Assembly: GCA_017466805.1 (NCBI GenBank)
Contig: JAFTTN010000003.1
Span: 1-46,639 of the forward strand
DNA: 46,639 nt
DNA from: Clostridia bacterium
GTDB taxonomy: Bacteria > Bacillota > Clostridia > Oscillospirales > CAG-382
Direction: 5' to 3'
The translations under genes were made by a program, and so were the position numbers. Numbering within the stretch: the stretch's first letter is position 1; each line of letters opens with the position of its first letter. The notes below the pieces were generated by a model. It was not told the origin of the DNA and did not search any database. It worked only from the letters and a program-made list of their open reading frames with translations. Below, piece by piece: positions 15,545 through 23,013 of the stretch.

Positions 15545-17887
15545 TTAGTTGCCCAAATATTTTTTGATATTCGAAACGTTAACGATCTTTTCGCCGCCGA
15601 CAACAAGCGTGGGTGCCTGCTTTAATCCAAGCTTCTTTGCAAGCTCGGGCTCGTCTTCGACGTATACCTTGCGGTAAGAAACGTTTGCTTTATCGAGCAG
15701 CGAAGCGGCGATACGGCAGTTGGGGCAGGTTTTGGTTGCGAAAAGAATAGTTTCTGCTACTTCGTCACAGCAATCGCACTGCTCTTCCATTCTGCAGGAG
15801 GGAGCATGCACGGTGTTTTTGTTCAAAACGTCGTACTGAACGCGATCCTTGTATTCCTGTGCCTTGCCGTCGTTCCAGTTTTGAACCGGGCGGTAGTAGC
15901 CGGTGATACGGCTGTAAACCTCGGCGTTTTCGCCGCATTCGGGGCAGGTGAAGTGCTCGCCTGCAATATAGCCGTGGTTCTTGCAGACCGAATAGGTCGG
16001 CGAGATGGAATAATAGGGAAGCTTGTGGTTTTCCGCAATCTTGCGAACGAGGTTAGCCGCAGCCTTCCAATCGGGAAGCTTTTCGCCGAGGAATGCGTGG
16101 AATACGGTACCCGAGGTGTAAAGGGTCTGGAGGTCGTCCTGAATAGCGAGAGCTTCGAAGATATCGTCGGTGTAGCCAACGGGAAGGTTGGAGGAGTTGG
16201 TGTAATAGGGTGTGCCGTTTTCGTTTGCGGTGATAATCGAGGGATAACGGCTTACGTCGTGCTTTGCAAGACGGTATGCGGTCGATTCTGCGGGGGTAGC
16301 CTCGAGGTTGTAGAGATCGCCGTATTTTTCCTGATAGTCGGAAAGTCGTTCGCGCATATGGTTAAGAACGCGCTTGGAGAATTCCTGGGTTTCAACGTGA
16401 GTCATATCCTTGCGGATCCACTTTGCGTTCAAGCCCGCTTCGTTCATACCGACAAGACCGATAGTGGAGAAGTGGTTATCGAAGGTGCCGAGGTAACGCT
16501 TGGTGTAGGGGTAAAGACCTTCGTCAAGAAGCTTTGTGATAATAGTTCTCTTTACCTTGAGCGAGCGTGCCGAAACGTCGAGCAAATGGTCAAGACGCTT
16601 CATAAAATCGTCCTCGTCGGAGGAAAGGTATGCAAGACGCGGCATATTAAGAGTTACTACGCCGACAGAACCGGTGGATTCGCCGCTGCCGAAGAAGCCG
16701 CCCGACTTTTTGCGGAGCTCGCGGAGGTCAAGACGCAATCTGCAGCACATCGAACGAACGTCGCTGGGCTCCATATCGCTGTTGATGTAGTTGGAGAAAT
16801 AGGGGGTGCCGTATTTGCTGGTCATTTCGAAAAGAAGCTTGTTGTTTTCGGTTTCCGACCAGTCGAAATCTGCGGTAATAGAATAGGTGGGGATAGGATA
16901 CTGGAATCCTCTGCCGTTTGCGTCGCCTTCGATCATAATTTCGATAAACGCTTTGTTTATCATATCCATTTCGGCTTTGCAATCCTTGTACTTGAAGTCC
17001 ATTTCCTTGCCGCCTACGATACAGTTGAGCTCTGCCAAGTCGTTGGGAACGGTCCAGTCGAGCGTGATGTTCGAGAACGGTGCTTGAGTACCCCAACGCG
17101 AAGGAGTGTTAACGCCGTAGATGAAGGATTCGATGCACTTCTTAACCTGATCGTAGTTAAGGTTATCTACCTTAACGAAGGGAGCGAGGTATGTATCGAA
17201 CGAGGAGAACGCCTGCGCGCCCGCCCATTCGTTCTGCATAATACCAAGGAAGTTAACCATCTGGTTGCAAAGCGTTGCAAGGTGGCTTGCGGGGGAAGAG
17301 GTGATCTTGCCGGGAACGCCGCCCAAGCCCTCTTGAATAAGCTGCTTCAACGACCAACCCGCACAGTAGCCGGTAAGCATCGAAAGGTCGTGGATGTGAA
17401 TATCTGCATTGCGGTGTGCGTTTGCAATTTCATCATCGTAAATTTCGGAAAGCCAATAGTTTGCGGTGATCGCGCCCGAGTTGGAAAGGATAAGACCGCC
17501 GACCGAATAGGTAACGGTGGAGTTTTCCTTAACACGCCAGTCAACGTTTTTAACGTACTTATCTACCAACGCCTTGTAGTCGAGCATGGTGGATTTCATA
17601 TTACGAAGCTTTTCGCGCTGGCGGCGGTAGAGAATATACGCCTTTGCAACGTCGGCGTAGCCTGCCTGTGCGAGCACGCTTTCGGCAGAGTCCTGAATAT
17701 CTTCTACTGCGATAAATCCGTCCTTGATCTTGGTTTCAAAATCGGAGGTAACTTTGAGTGCGAGGAAATCGATAACGCTGGGATGAGTGGGTCTGCCGCA
17801 GGCTTCGAACGCTTTGGTAAGAGCCGCTGCGATTTTTTTGATGTCGAATTCGGCGGTTTTGCCGTTCCTTTTAACAACCTGATACAT
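15545..17887 (-). CDS. nrdD: Class III anaerobic ribonucleotide reductase with fused glutaredoxin-like domain
   Basis: 780 residues. NrdD reduces ribonucleoside triphosphates to deoxy forms with an oxygen-sensitive glycyl radical. An N-terminal ATP-cone (about 1-95, YQVVKRNGKTAEFD) gives allosteric control. The catalytic barrel follows, including SMCCRLRLDLRELRKKSGGF. The zinc site uses CKNHGY and CPEC, and the glycyl radical lies in SRITGYYRPV at about Gly663. About 50 residues beyond the radical loop an extra redoxin domain begins, with ETILFATKTCPNCRIAASLL (CxxC at about 721/724) and the cis-proline region QAPTLVVGG. Many NrdDs lack this tail. It sits between nrdG and trxB, with three NrdR-like boxes in its promoter. 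Confidence 0.95.
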   Translation of the reverse strand: MYQVVKRNGKTAEFDIKKIAAALTKAFEACGRPTHPSVIDFLALKVTSDFETKIKDGFIAVEDIQDSAESVLAQAGYADVAKAYILYRRQREKLRNMKSTMLDYKALVDKYVKNVDWRVKENSTVTYSVGGLILSNSGAITANYWLSEIYDDEIANAHRNADIHIHDLSMLTGYCAGWSLKQLIQEGLGGVPGKITSSPASHLATLCNQMVNFLGIMQNEWAGAQAFSSFDTYLAPFVKVDNLNYDQVKKCIESFIYGVNTPSRWGTQAPFSNITLDWTVPNDLAELNCIVGGKEMDFKYKDCKAEMDMINKAFIEIMIEGDANGRGFQYPIPTYSITADFDWSETENNKLLFEMTSKYGTPYFSNYINSDMEPSDVRSMCCRLRLDLRELRKKSGGFFGSGESTGSVGVVTLNMPRLAYLSSDEDDFMKRLDHLLDVSARSLKVKRTIITKLLDEGLYPYTKRYLGTFDNHFSTIGLVGMNEAGLNAKWIRKDMTHVETQEFSKRVLNHMRERLSDYQEKYGDLYNLEATPAESTAYRLAKHDVSRYPSIITANENGTPYYTNSSNLPVGYTDDIFEALAIQDDLQTLYTSGTVFHAFLGEKLPDWKAAANLVRKIAENHKLPYYSISPTYSVCKNHGYIAGEHFTCPECGENAEVYSRITGYYRPVQNWNDGKAQEYKDRVQYDVLNKNTVHAPSCRMEEQCDCCDEVAETILFATKTCPNCRIAASLLDKANVSYRKVYVEDEPELAKKLGLKQAPTLVVGGEKIVNVSNIKKYLGN

Positions 17888-17959
17888 AATCTGTTACCTT
17901 TCTATGTGTAAAAATTTTATACTTTTTATGCGACGCGCAAGCGTCGGCTGGCGAGTTTA

Positions 17960-17988
17960 AGAATAACACAATATTGAGCCCTTGTCAA
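17960..17988 (-). promoter_or_regulatory. Promoter of nrdD
   Basis: Read leftwards: TTGACA (17983-17988), 17-bp spacer, TATTCT (17960-17965), about 70 bases ahead of the nrdD ATG. The spacer is occupied by an NrdR-like box. Confidence 0.8.
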
Positions 17989-18039
17989 TAGAAAAACACA
18001 AGATATTGTGGTTTTGTAACTTTGCACAATATCTTGTGT
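17966..18039 (-). promoter_or_regulatory. Three NrdR-like operator boxes
   Basis: Three 16-bp sites match the NrdR box consensus (ACACWATATATWGTGT style): ACACAATATTGAGCCC at 17966-17981 (one good half), ACACAAGATATTGTGG at 17996-18011, and GCACAATATCTTGTGT at 18024-18039. Their starts are 30 and 28 bp apart, close to three helical turns, so they face the same side of the DNA. The first lies exactly between the -35 and -10 elements, which fits repression by NrdR-ATP/dATP. No nrdR gene is in the window. Confidence 0.8.
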
Positions 18040-18088
18040 GGTTTTTGGTTATTTTTTCCACGGGGTTAAATAACGCGTTAATTCGGTA

Positions 18089-18778
18089 CTAAATTCCACG
18101 GGAATCGGCGTTTGGGATATACTTTCTTACTGCCGCAAGGAGTTTGAGCGTTTCTTCCTTTGTGAACGCCTCGAGCCCTTGGGATATAAGGTCGCCCGAA
18201 TCGATAAACTGCTGTATAAAATAGCGCTTCGCACCGTGCAACCATTTGCCGATTTCCTCGAAGTCGGACACAATATGTATACCCTTTACTGCGGTGGTGC
18301 GGAACTCGTAATCGATTTCCGAAGCCATAATAAGCTCGGTGCTTTTAATCATCGGAGCTATATCTATATCCTGTATGCCGACAGCCTTTGCATAGCCCTG
18401 CTTGCTCGATTTTATATCCATTGCGATATAGTCCACCAAGCCGCGATTTATAATTTCCTCCAGCCGTTCGGGGTAAAAGCCGTTCGTGTCGAGCTTTACC
18501 TTGTAGCCGAAGCTCTTTAAAAATTCAATAAACTCTATCGCGTCCTTTTGCGCCAACGGCTCGCCGCCGGTAAGACAAACACCGTCCAAAATTCCTTTGC
18601 GCTTTTGCAGAAAAGCGGCAAGCTCTTCTTTTTCTATAATGTTTTCGGGCTTGCGAATTACCAGCCCTGCGTTGTGGCAAAATGGACAGCGCAGGTTGCA
18701 GCCGTGCGCAAACACCGCGCAGGCAACGTATCCGGGGTAATCGAGCAGAGTCGTTTTTTGCAATCCTTCTATTATCAT
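18089..18778 (-). CDS. nrdG: Anaerobic ribonucleotide reductase activating protein (radical SAM)
   Basis: 229 residues. The radical-SAM CxxxCxxC motif is GCNLRCPFCHN (Cys27/31/34), which binds a 4Fe-4S cluster and S-adenosylmethionine to place the glycyl radical on NrdD. LTGGEPLAQKD is the SAM-binding GGE motif. The protein is longer than the roughly 155-residue enterobacterial NrdG and resembles the longer clostridial type; the PflA/activase family is the alternative, but its place directly upstream of nrdD favours NrdG. It has its own promoter at 18796-18824 and lies 201 bp ahead of nrdD. Confidence 0.92.
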   Translation of the reverse strand: MIIEGLQKTTLLDYPGYVACAVFAHGCNLRCPFCHNAGLVIRKPENIIEKEELAAFLQKRKGILDGVCLTGGEPLAQKDAIEFIEFLKSFGYKVKLDTNGFYPERLEEIINRGLVDYIAMDIKSSKQGYAKAVGIQDIDIAPMIKSTELIMASEIDYEFRTTAVKGIHIVSDFEEIGKWLHGAKRYFIQQFIDSGDLISQGLEAFTKEETLKLLAAVRKYIPNADSRGI

Positions 18779-18795
18779 TTTCTCACCTCGGCTAT

Positions 18796-18824
18796 ATTAT
18801 ATTACAAATATGTAAACATTTCAA
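18796..18824 (-). promoter_or_regulatory. Promoter of nrdG
   Basis: Read leftwards: TTGAAA (18819-18824), 17-bp spacer, TATAAT (18796-18801), close to the nrdG ATG at 18778. Back to back with the promoter at 18833. Confidence 0.75.
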
Positions 18825-18832
18825 CCTTGTGC

Positions 18833-18861
18833 TTGAAAAAGAGATAAAAATATAGTATACT
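18833..18861 (+). promoter_or_regulatory. Promoter of the membrane-protein gene at 18895
   Basis: TTGAAA (18833-18838), 17-bp spacer, TATACT (18856-18861). Its -35 is only 8 bp from that of the divergent nrdG promoter. Confidence 0.75.
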
Positions 18862-18894
18862 GACCACAGTATTAGACAAGGAGGGAGTGATAAA

Positions 18895-19359
18895 ATGTCG
18901 AAAAAGAAAGCGCTCGTGCTTCCGCACGCTTTGTATTTTTCGTTCTTTTTGTTTATATGCGTATGGTTAATTATCGAGCCGATAGACACGAATTACAGCT
19001 ATCTCGATTCTTTTTCAATAATATTTTTGGTGTTTTTGCTTTCGCCTATTGCGCCTACGGTGTCGGCTTTGTGGGTGTTTGTTATCGAGCTTGTTAACCG
19101 CAAACGCGGCGTAGCGTCGCGCAACCGCGCTCTGCATATCGCGGCAGGTGTTATCGGGTGCGTATCGACGGCTTTATTTGCGCTTTTTGCTTTCGGAGTC
19201 ATATTCAGTCTGTACAGCGGCATCTTTTCTACGGTGTACGAGGCAACTATTAGCTTTTCTATAATCGGCGCGGTGGCGATATACCTGCTTTGGCTTGCCT
19301 GCCTAATTAGAAATAAATCGCATAAGCGCGCTTTGGGTTATAAATACGAAAAGAAATAA
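18895..19359 (+). CDS. Uncharacterised four-helix membrane protein
   Basis: 154 residues. Hydrophobic segments lie at about 10-29, 38-66, 82-108 and 118-138, with basic loops (LVNRKRGVASRNR; IRNKSHKRALGYKYEKK), giving a four-helix topology with inside-positive loops. The start is ATG at 18895 after AAGGAGGGAG. It is monocistronic, with its own promoter and a terminator just downstream. No domain or motif recognised. Confidence 0.7.
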   Translation: MSKKKALVLPHALYFSFFLFICVWLIIEPIDTNYSYLDSFSIIFLVFLLSPIAPTVSALWVFVIELVNRKRGVASRNRALHIAAGVIGCVSTALFALFAFGVIFSLYSGIFSTVYEATISFSIIGAVAIYLLWLACLIRNKSHKRALGYKYEKK

Positions 19360-19375
19360 TACAAAAAACAATTTC

Positions 19376-19407
19376 AAAAGGAACGGCTGACCGTTCCTTT
19401 TTCTTTT
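19376..19407 (+). terminator. Terminator after the 18895 gene
   Basis: AAAGGAACGG, CTGA loop, CCGTTCCTTT and a T-rich tail. Confidence 0.85.
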
Positions 19408-19447
19408 TGAAAAAATAAAAAAATTAACGATAAACATTAAAAAATAG

Positions 19448-19476
19448 TTGACAAACGCAAAAACGTGTGATATTAT
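19448..19476 (+). promoter_or_regulatory. Promoter of the DUF2975/HTH operon
   Basis: TTGACA (19448-19453), 17-bp spacer, TATTAT (19471-19476), followed by AGGAGGTG before ATG 19507. Confidence 0.8.
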
Positions 19477-19506
19477 AAAGTCACAAAAGGCAGGAGGTGC
19501 TTTGTT

Positions 19507-20106
19507 ATGGAAAAGTTTAAAAAATGTATGACTATTCTCGAAAAGGGCTTGAATGCGATAGGTATCGCGTTTTTGGTAGTGTCTATAGTAATGGCGGCGT
19601 TTGCCGTTATCGGCTTTATCGGTATCGAGGGAGTGGAAATCGGCGAATTCGAAACCGTGCTTGAATTCGGTATTTTGAAGCTCGACGTTTCGAGCGAGGT
19701 TATTGCCGACCAAGAAACCGCCGATACGTTGCTTGCGTTTTCGGCGCTTTCGCTTTCGTTTTTGTTTGTTATTTCCTACGTGCTGGTGAAAATGCTTCAC
19801 AAGCTTGTCGCACTTATGAAGGATGGGGAAATATTCAGCGGCGAGGTTGCCGGCTCGATAAAAAATCTTGCAATCTACGTTGCAATCGGCGGATTGTTAA
19901 GCGAAATCGTTTATTCGGCGGTTTCGTATATAATGATTTCCGCATACGACTTGTCGGCGCTGTTTAACAGCGAAGCGGTTCACGGCTATTCGTTCGCTTT
20001 TGAATTAAACGGCAACTTTTTGGTATACGCCGCGGTGATTTATTTGCTTTCCTACGTGTTCAAATATGGTGCAGAGCTTCAAACCCAAGTCGACGAAACG
20101 CTTTAG
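19507..20106 (+). CDS. DUF2975-type membrane protein
   Basis: 199 residues with four membrane helices (about 14-40, 77-97, 120-146, 173-190). The pattern of two N-terminal helices, the short cytoplasmic segment KLVALMKDGEIFSGEVAGSIKNLAIY, and a final helix ending FKYGAELQTQVDETL is that of DUF2975 proteins. These are typically encoded next to a very small HTH regulator, as here, and the final QVDETL motif recurs in the next gene. Function of the family is unknown; a sensor or stress role is inferred from the pairing. AGGAGGTG gives a strong start. Confidence 0.8.
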   Translation: MEKFKKCMTILEKGLNAIGIAFLVVSIVMAAFAVIGFIGIEGVEIGEFETVLEFGILKLDVSSEVIADQETADTLLAFSALSLSFLFVISYVLVKMLHKLVALMKDGEIFSGEVAGSIKNLAIYVAIGGLLSEIVYSAVSYIMISAYDLSALFNSEAVHGYSFAFELNGNFLVYAAVIYLLSYVFKYGAELQTQVDETL

Positions 20107-20116
20107 GAGGTAGAAA

Positions 20117-20758
20117 ATGGATTATCATACAAGGCAAAAGCTTGCACGGATAGCGAAGGTTTTAGACGTTTTAACCATAATAACAATGGCATACGCTTTA
20201 TTTGTGCTTTTATTCTTTTTCGCTATGATGCTGTTTTCGTTCGAGGGTGTGTACAGAGCGCAAGTAAACGCTCTCGATTTCGGAGGCTTGTCGCTGCACT
20301 TCGTGGAACACGATGGATTGAAATCGTTAATGCCCGACAAAAAGGTGCTTGACGTTAAGTTTTACTATGAGGTTGCGATGAACGTAACGCGCGTTTTGCT
20401 GCTTCTGCTTTGCGGGTGGATAGCACGAAAAATGATTAAACCGCTAAAGGAAGAAAAGGCGTTTACAAGAGAGCTTTCCAAAGGGTTCAGAACGTTGGGA
20501 ATAATCGTTTTTGTATCGAGCTTCGTTTTGACGGTTACGGAAAACCTGTTTTATGAATATTTTTATGAAGCCTATGGGGTTTTTGATGCGATTTCGGTTT
20601 ATGAAAGCTACGGAACGGGAACCGCTCTGCTGCTGTACAGCCGATACGAAAATCCTGCAACGTGGGTCGGCTTATCAATGGGTTTATTTATGTGGATACT
20701 TTCAATACTGTTCAAGCACGGCGAAAAGCTTCAAGTGCAATCCGATGAAACGCTTTAG
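20117..20758 (+). CDS. Second DUF2975-type membrane protein
   Basis: 213 residues, four membrane helices (about 16-38, 94-110, 132-150, 190-203) in the same order as the preceding gene, with the matching segment KPLKEEKAFTRELSKGFRTLG and the same ending (FKHGEKLQVQSDETL). The two are divergent paralogues, probably acting as a pair. It starts 10 bp after the first gene with AGGAGGT, and its stop overlaps the ribosome site of the HTH gene. Confidence 0.8.
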   Translation: MDYHTRQKLARIAKVLDVLTIITMAYALFVLLFFFAMMLFSFEGVYRAQVNALDFGGLSLHFVEHDGLKSLMPDKKVLDVKFYYEVAMNVTRVLLLLLCGWIARKMIKPLKEEKAFTRELSKGFRTLGIIVFVSSFVLTVTENLFYEYFYEAYGVFDAISVYESYGTGTALLLYSRYENPATWVGLSMGLFMWILSILFKHGEKLQVQSDETL

Positions 20759-20767
20759 AGGTGCAAT

Positions 20768-20986
20768 ATGGCGATAATATTACGGCTTGATCGCGTTATG
20801 GCAGACAGAAAAATGTCGCTGAACGAGCTTTCGGCAAAGGTTGGGGTGGCAAACGTTAACCTTTCCAAGCTGAAAACCGGAAAGGTCAGCGCAATTAGAT
20901 TTTCGACGCTCGAGGCGATTTGTGACGTGCTCGACTGCCAGCCCGGCGATATTCTTGAATTCAAGCGCGACAAAAAGGAAGAATAA
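20768..20986 (+). CDS. Small XRE/YozG-like HTH regulator
   Basis: 72 residues, all one helix-turn-helix domain: LDRVMADRKMSLNELSAKVGVANVNLSKLKTGKVSAIRFSTLEAICDVLDCQPGDIL style spanning residues 6-63. This matches the short YozG-type regulators that accompany DUF2975 proteins. GAGGTG, 5 bases ahead of the ATG, overlaps the upstream stop. It is the last gene of a three-gene operon and probably controls it. A bidirectional terminator follows. Confidence 0.88.
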   Translation: MAIILRLDRVMADRKMSLNELSAKVGVANVNLSKLKTGKVSAIRFSTLEAICDVLDCQPGDILEFKRDKKEE

Positions 20987-21010
20987 GGCGTTTTTGGGCT
21001 TTGAAAAATT

Positions 21011-21046
21011 AAAAGCTATCGGTTTTTACGTTGCCGATAGCTTTTT
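21011..21046. terminator. Bidirectional terminator between HTH gene and azlD
   Basis: AAAAGCTATCGG and CCGATAGCTTTT flank an 11-base loop, with A/T tracts on both sides, between convergent genes. Confidence 0.85.
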
Positions 21047-21057
21047 GTTATTGAATT

Positions 21058-21360
21058 TTACAACAGTGCCTCCGCCGCAAAAACGGTAATACAGGATGCT
21101 ACCGCAACCACAGTCAAGCCCTTTTCGAGTACCGCGAACACCGCACCGACAAGCAAGCCTGCCGCAGCGGCGTAAATATTACCTGTGGCGTAAAGTGCGG
21201 CGGGGAAGGTCATCGCCGCAAGCACGGTATAGGGGATATAATAAAGGAATGAACGAACGAAACGGTTGGTTATTTTTTGCTTGACTGCCGCAAAGGGTAT
21301 TGCGCGGATAAGGTAGGTCGAGCCTGCGAGGATTAAAAGATATATCCAAAAGCTATTCAT
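21058..21360 (-). CDS. azlD: AzlD-family branched-chain amino acid export subunit
   Basis: 100 residues from ATG at 21360 (GAGGAGGCGG upstream); a longer frame starting at 21414 lies inside azlC and is rejected. About four short hydrophobic helices, with the family pattern of TYLIRAIPF near the start and the central FVRSFLYYIPYTVLAAMTFP. AzlD is the small partner of AzlC in a two-part exporter of branched-chain amino acids. It overlaps the azlC stop by 8 bp, indicating coupling. Confidence 0.9.
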   Translation of the reverse strand: MNSFWIYLLILAGSTYLIRAIPFAAVKQKITNRFVRSFLYYIPYTVLAAMTFPAALYATGNIYAAAAGLLVGAVFAVLEKGLTVVAVASCITVFAAEALL

Positions 21361-22057
21361 TTTCCGCCTCCTCGCTCTTTGGGAACAAAAGCGCGCCGAG
21401 CACCGCCGCCGCAACGGCGCAAATGCTTATAGCAAGTCCGCTTGGTACGTTTTTGCTAAGGAACGGGATATAGTAAAAGGCACAGCTTAACGCAACGGCA
21501 AACGCTATTACGGCAAACAGCTTTAACGATTTTTTTGCAACCGGCGCGATTATTGCGACGAACATACCGTAGATTGCAAGGCAGAGTGCGTTCATAACGC
21601 TTTGCGGCAAAATATTGCCGAGCAACGCGCCCGAAAGCGTGCCGAGCGACCAGCCGATATACGGCATTACCGAAAGCCCCGCGAAAAATTTCGTGTCCAC
21701 CTCGTTTTGCGCCGAGGCGACGGCAAAGATTTCGTCGGTCATAAAAAATCCCAAAAGCCAACGCTTTATTCCCTTGAATTCGTCTGACGTTTTTTGCGAA
21801 AGCGAAACCGACATAAACGAATAACGGATATTAACGGTTATCTGCGAAATAAGCATTTCGATATATCCGCCCGAGGCTGCCATTATATTTATCCCCGCGA
21901 GCTGTCCCGCCGAGGTTAGCGTGGTCATCGAAATAAGCAACGCCTGCCACCAGCTAAAGCCGAAGCCAACGGCGAGTATTCCGAACGAAAACGACACCGA
22001 AAGGTACCCGAGCCCTATCGCCACGCCCGATTTTATTCCTCTTGTAAACGATTTCAT
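21353..22057 (-). CDS. azlC: AzlC-family branched-chain amino acid exporter
   Basis: 234 residues with multiple hydrophobic helices. Family features are GYLSVSFSFGILAVGFGFSWWQALLISM near the N-terminus, TSAGQLAGINIM, NIRYSFMSVSLSQK and FFMTDEIFAVAS. AzlC with AzlD exports branched-chain amino acids and toxic analogues. The ribosome site ahead of ATG 22057 is weak. Promoter at 22085-22113. No Lrp-type regulator is adjacent. Confidence 0.92.
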   Translation of the reverse strand: MKSFTRGIKSGVAIGLGYLSVSFSFGILAVGFGFSWWQALLISMTTLTSAGQLAGINIMAASGGYIEMLISQITVNIRYSFMSVSLSQKTSDEFKGIKRWLLGFFMTDEIFAVASAQNEVDTKFFAGLSVMPYIGWSLGTLSGALLGNILPQSVMNALCLAIYGMFVAIIAPVAKKSLKLFAVIAFAVALSCAFYYIPFLSKNVPSGLAISICAVAAAVLGALLFPKSEEAENE

Positions 22058-22084
22058 ATTTGTATCTCTGTTGCGTTTTTTGCA

Positions 22085-22113
22085 ATTTTACCACAAACAA
22101 ACAGATTTTGCAA
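22085..22113 (-). promoter_or_regulatory. Promoter of azlCD
   Basis: Read leftwards: TTGCAA (22108-22113), 17-bp spacer, TAAAAT (22085-22090). Confidence 0.6.
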
Positions 22114-22115
22114 CA

Positions 22116-22147
22116 TAGAAAAAAGAGCCGCTTTTGCGGCTCTTTCG
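22116..22147 (-). terminator. Terminator of the 22160 lipoprotein gene
   Basis: AAAGAGCCGC, TTTT loop, GCGGCTCTTT (22122-22145); read leftwards a T-run follows. It is 3 bp from the azlCD -35 element. Confidence 0.85.
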
Positions 22148-22159
22148 GATTGGTGAATT

Positions 22160-22891
22160 TTAGTAAATTTCGATTTCGTTCAGGAATGCAAATACGCCGT
22201 CGAGAGTGAATTCAACCTTAACGTACTGTGCTTTGCCTTCGAGCGCGCCCTCTGTCCAGTAGGATTTGCTGTCGGTAGTGTCGACGGGAATCGAAACTGC
22301 ATCGCCAAAGGAGCTGCCGTCTTCGGAAAGCGAAACGGTAATCTTCTTCGGTGCGCCGATACCCCAGCTTGTGTTGTTAACGCAGTTGATTCTTATAGCG
22401 GAAACGTCGGTAGCCTTGCCGAGATCGATAATAACGTAACCAACCTTATCGGGAGCGTTAAGATCGGAAGCGGATGCGCCGTCGTTGCAGTAGAACGCAA
22501 ACCAGTTGTTATCTGCGGAAATTGCGGTAGCGGCGTTGCCGTCGGTAAGGTTAGCGGTGTACTGCTGGTAGCCAACGCCCGAGCCGGAAACGGTGTAGGA
22601 TTTGCCTTTTGCAAGGTTATCGCCCGAAATTTCGGGTGCGCTTGCTTCGGGAACCGAAACCTCTGCTTCGGAGGACGCTTCTTCCGAAACAGCCTCGGAG
22701 GATGCCTCTTCGGTAGAGGATTCAACAGTAGATTCAACGGTAGATTCTACCTTGGATTCTGCTTTGGATTCAGCCTTGGATTCTGCAACCGATTCGGCAG
22801 CAGAGCTTGTGTCCGCATCATCGTTGCAAGCAGCGAGAACGCCGCAGGTGAGAACGAGTATAAGTGCGAGAACAAGGGATAATTTCTTCAT
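22160..22891 (-). CDS. Discoidin-type (F5/8 C-like) lipoprotein, copy 1
   Basis: 243 residues. Signal peptide MKKLSLVLALILVLTCGVLAAC with lipobox LAAC (Cys22). A low-complexity linker (about 23-90) of Ala/Glu/Ser/Lys/Val repeats (AESKAESKVESTVES) acts as an extended stalk. The C-terminal 150 residues look like an F5/8 type C (discoidin) beta-sandwich: NLAKGKSYTVSGSG, DGNAATAIS, GYVIIDLGKATDVSAIRI, and final AQYVKVEFTLDGVFAFLNEIEIY. Such domains bind carbohydrates. First in coordinate order of three tandem paralogues, each with its own promoter. It differs most from the other two in the binding domain. Confidence 0.88.
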   Translation of the reverse strand: MKKLSLVLALILVLTCGVLAACNDDADTSSAAESVAESKAESKAESKVESTVESTVESSTEEASSEAVSEEASSEAEVSVPEASAPEISGDNLAKGKSYTVSGSGVGYQQYTANLTDGNAATAISADNNWFAFYCNDGASASDLNAPDKVGYVIIDLGKATDVSAIRINCVNNTSWGIGAPKKITVSLSEDGSSFGDAVSIPVDTTDSKSYWTEGALEGKAQYVKVEFTLDGVFAFLNEIEIY

Positions 22892-22935
22892 CGTTTTTTC
22901 TCCTTTAAAGTATTAAGCGTTTAATGCTTTACCAC

Positions 22936-22964
22936 ATTATACTACACCTATAGCTATATGTCAA
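22936..22964 (-). promoter_or_regulatory. Consensus promoter of lipoprotein copy 1
   Basis: Read leftwards: TTGACA (22959-22964), 17-bp spacer, TATAAT (22936-22941), all 12 positions consensus. It directly abuts the terminator of the upstream copy. Confidence 0.85.
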
Positions 22965-22996
22965 GAAAAAACTGCCGAGGGGCTAACCTCGGCAGG
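22965..22996 (-). terminator. Terminator of lipoprotein copy 2
   Basis: CTGCCGAGG / CCTCGGCAG with a 6-base loop (22972-22995), then a T-run read leftwards. The same hairpin follows copy 3. Confidence 0.9.
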
Positions 22997-23013
22997 AAAA
23001 CTTTTTCGTTTAA

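Noticed and set aside
15806-17911. A 701-residue open frame on the plus strand opposite nrdD
   Set aside because: It mirrors the conserved, motif-rich nrdD gene, has no ribosome site, and its sequence is low-complexity Val/Gly/Cys. Long antisense frames are expected from the codon bias of a highly expressed gene.
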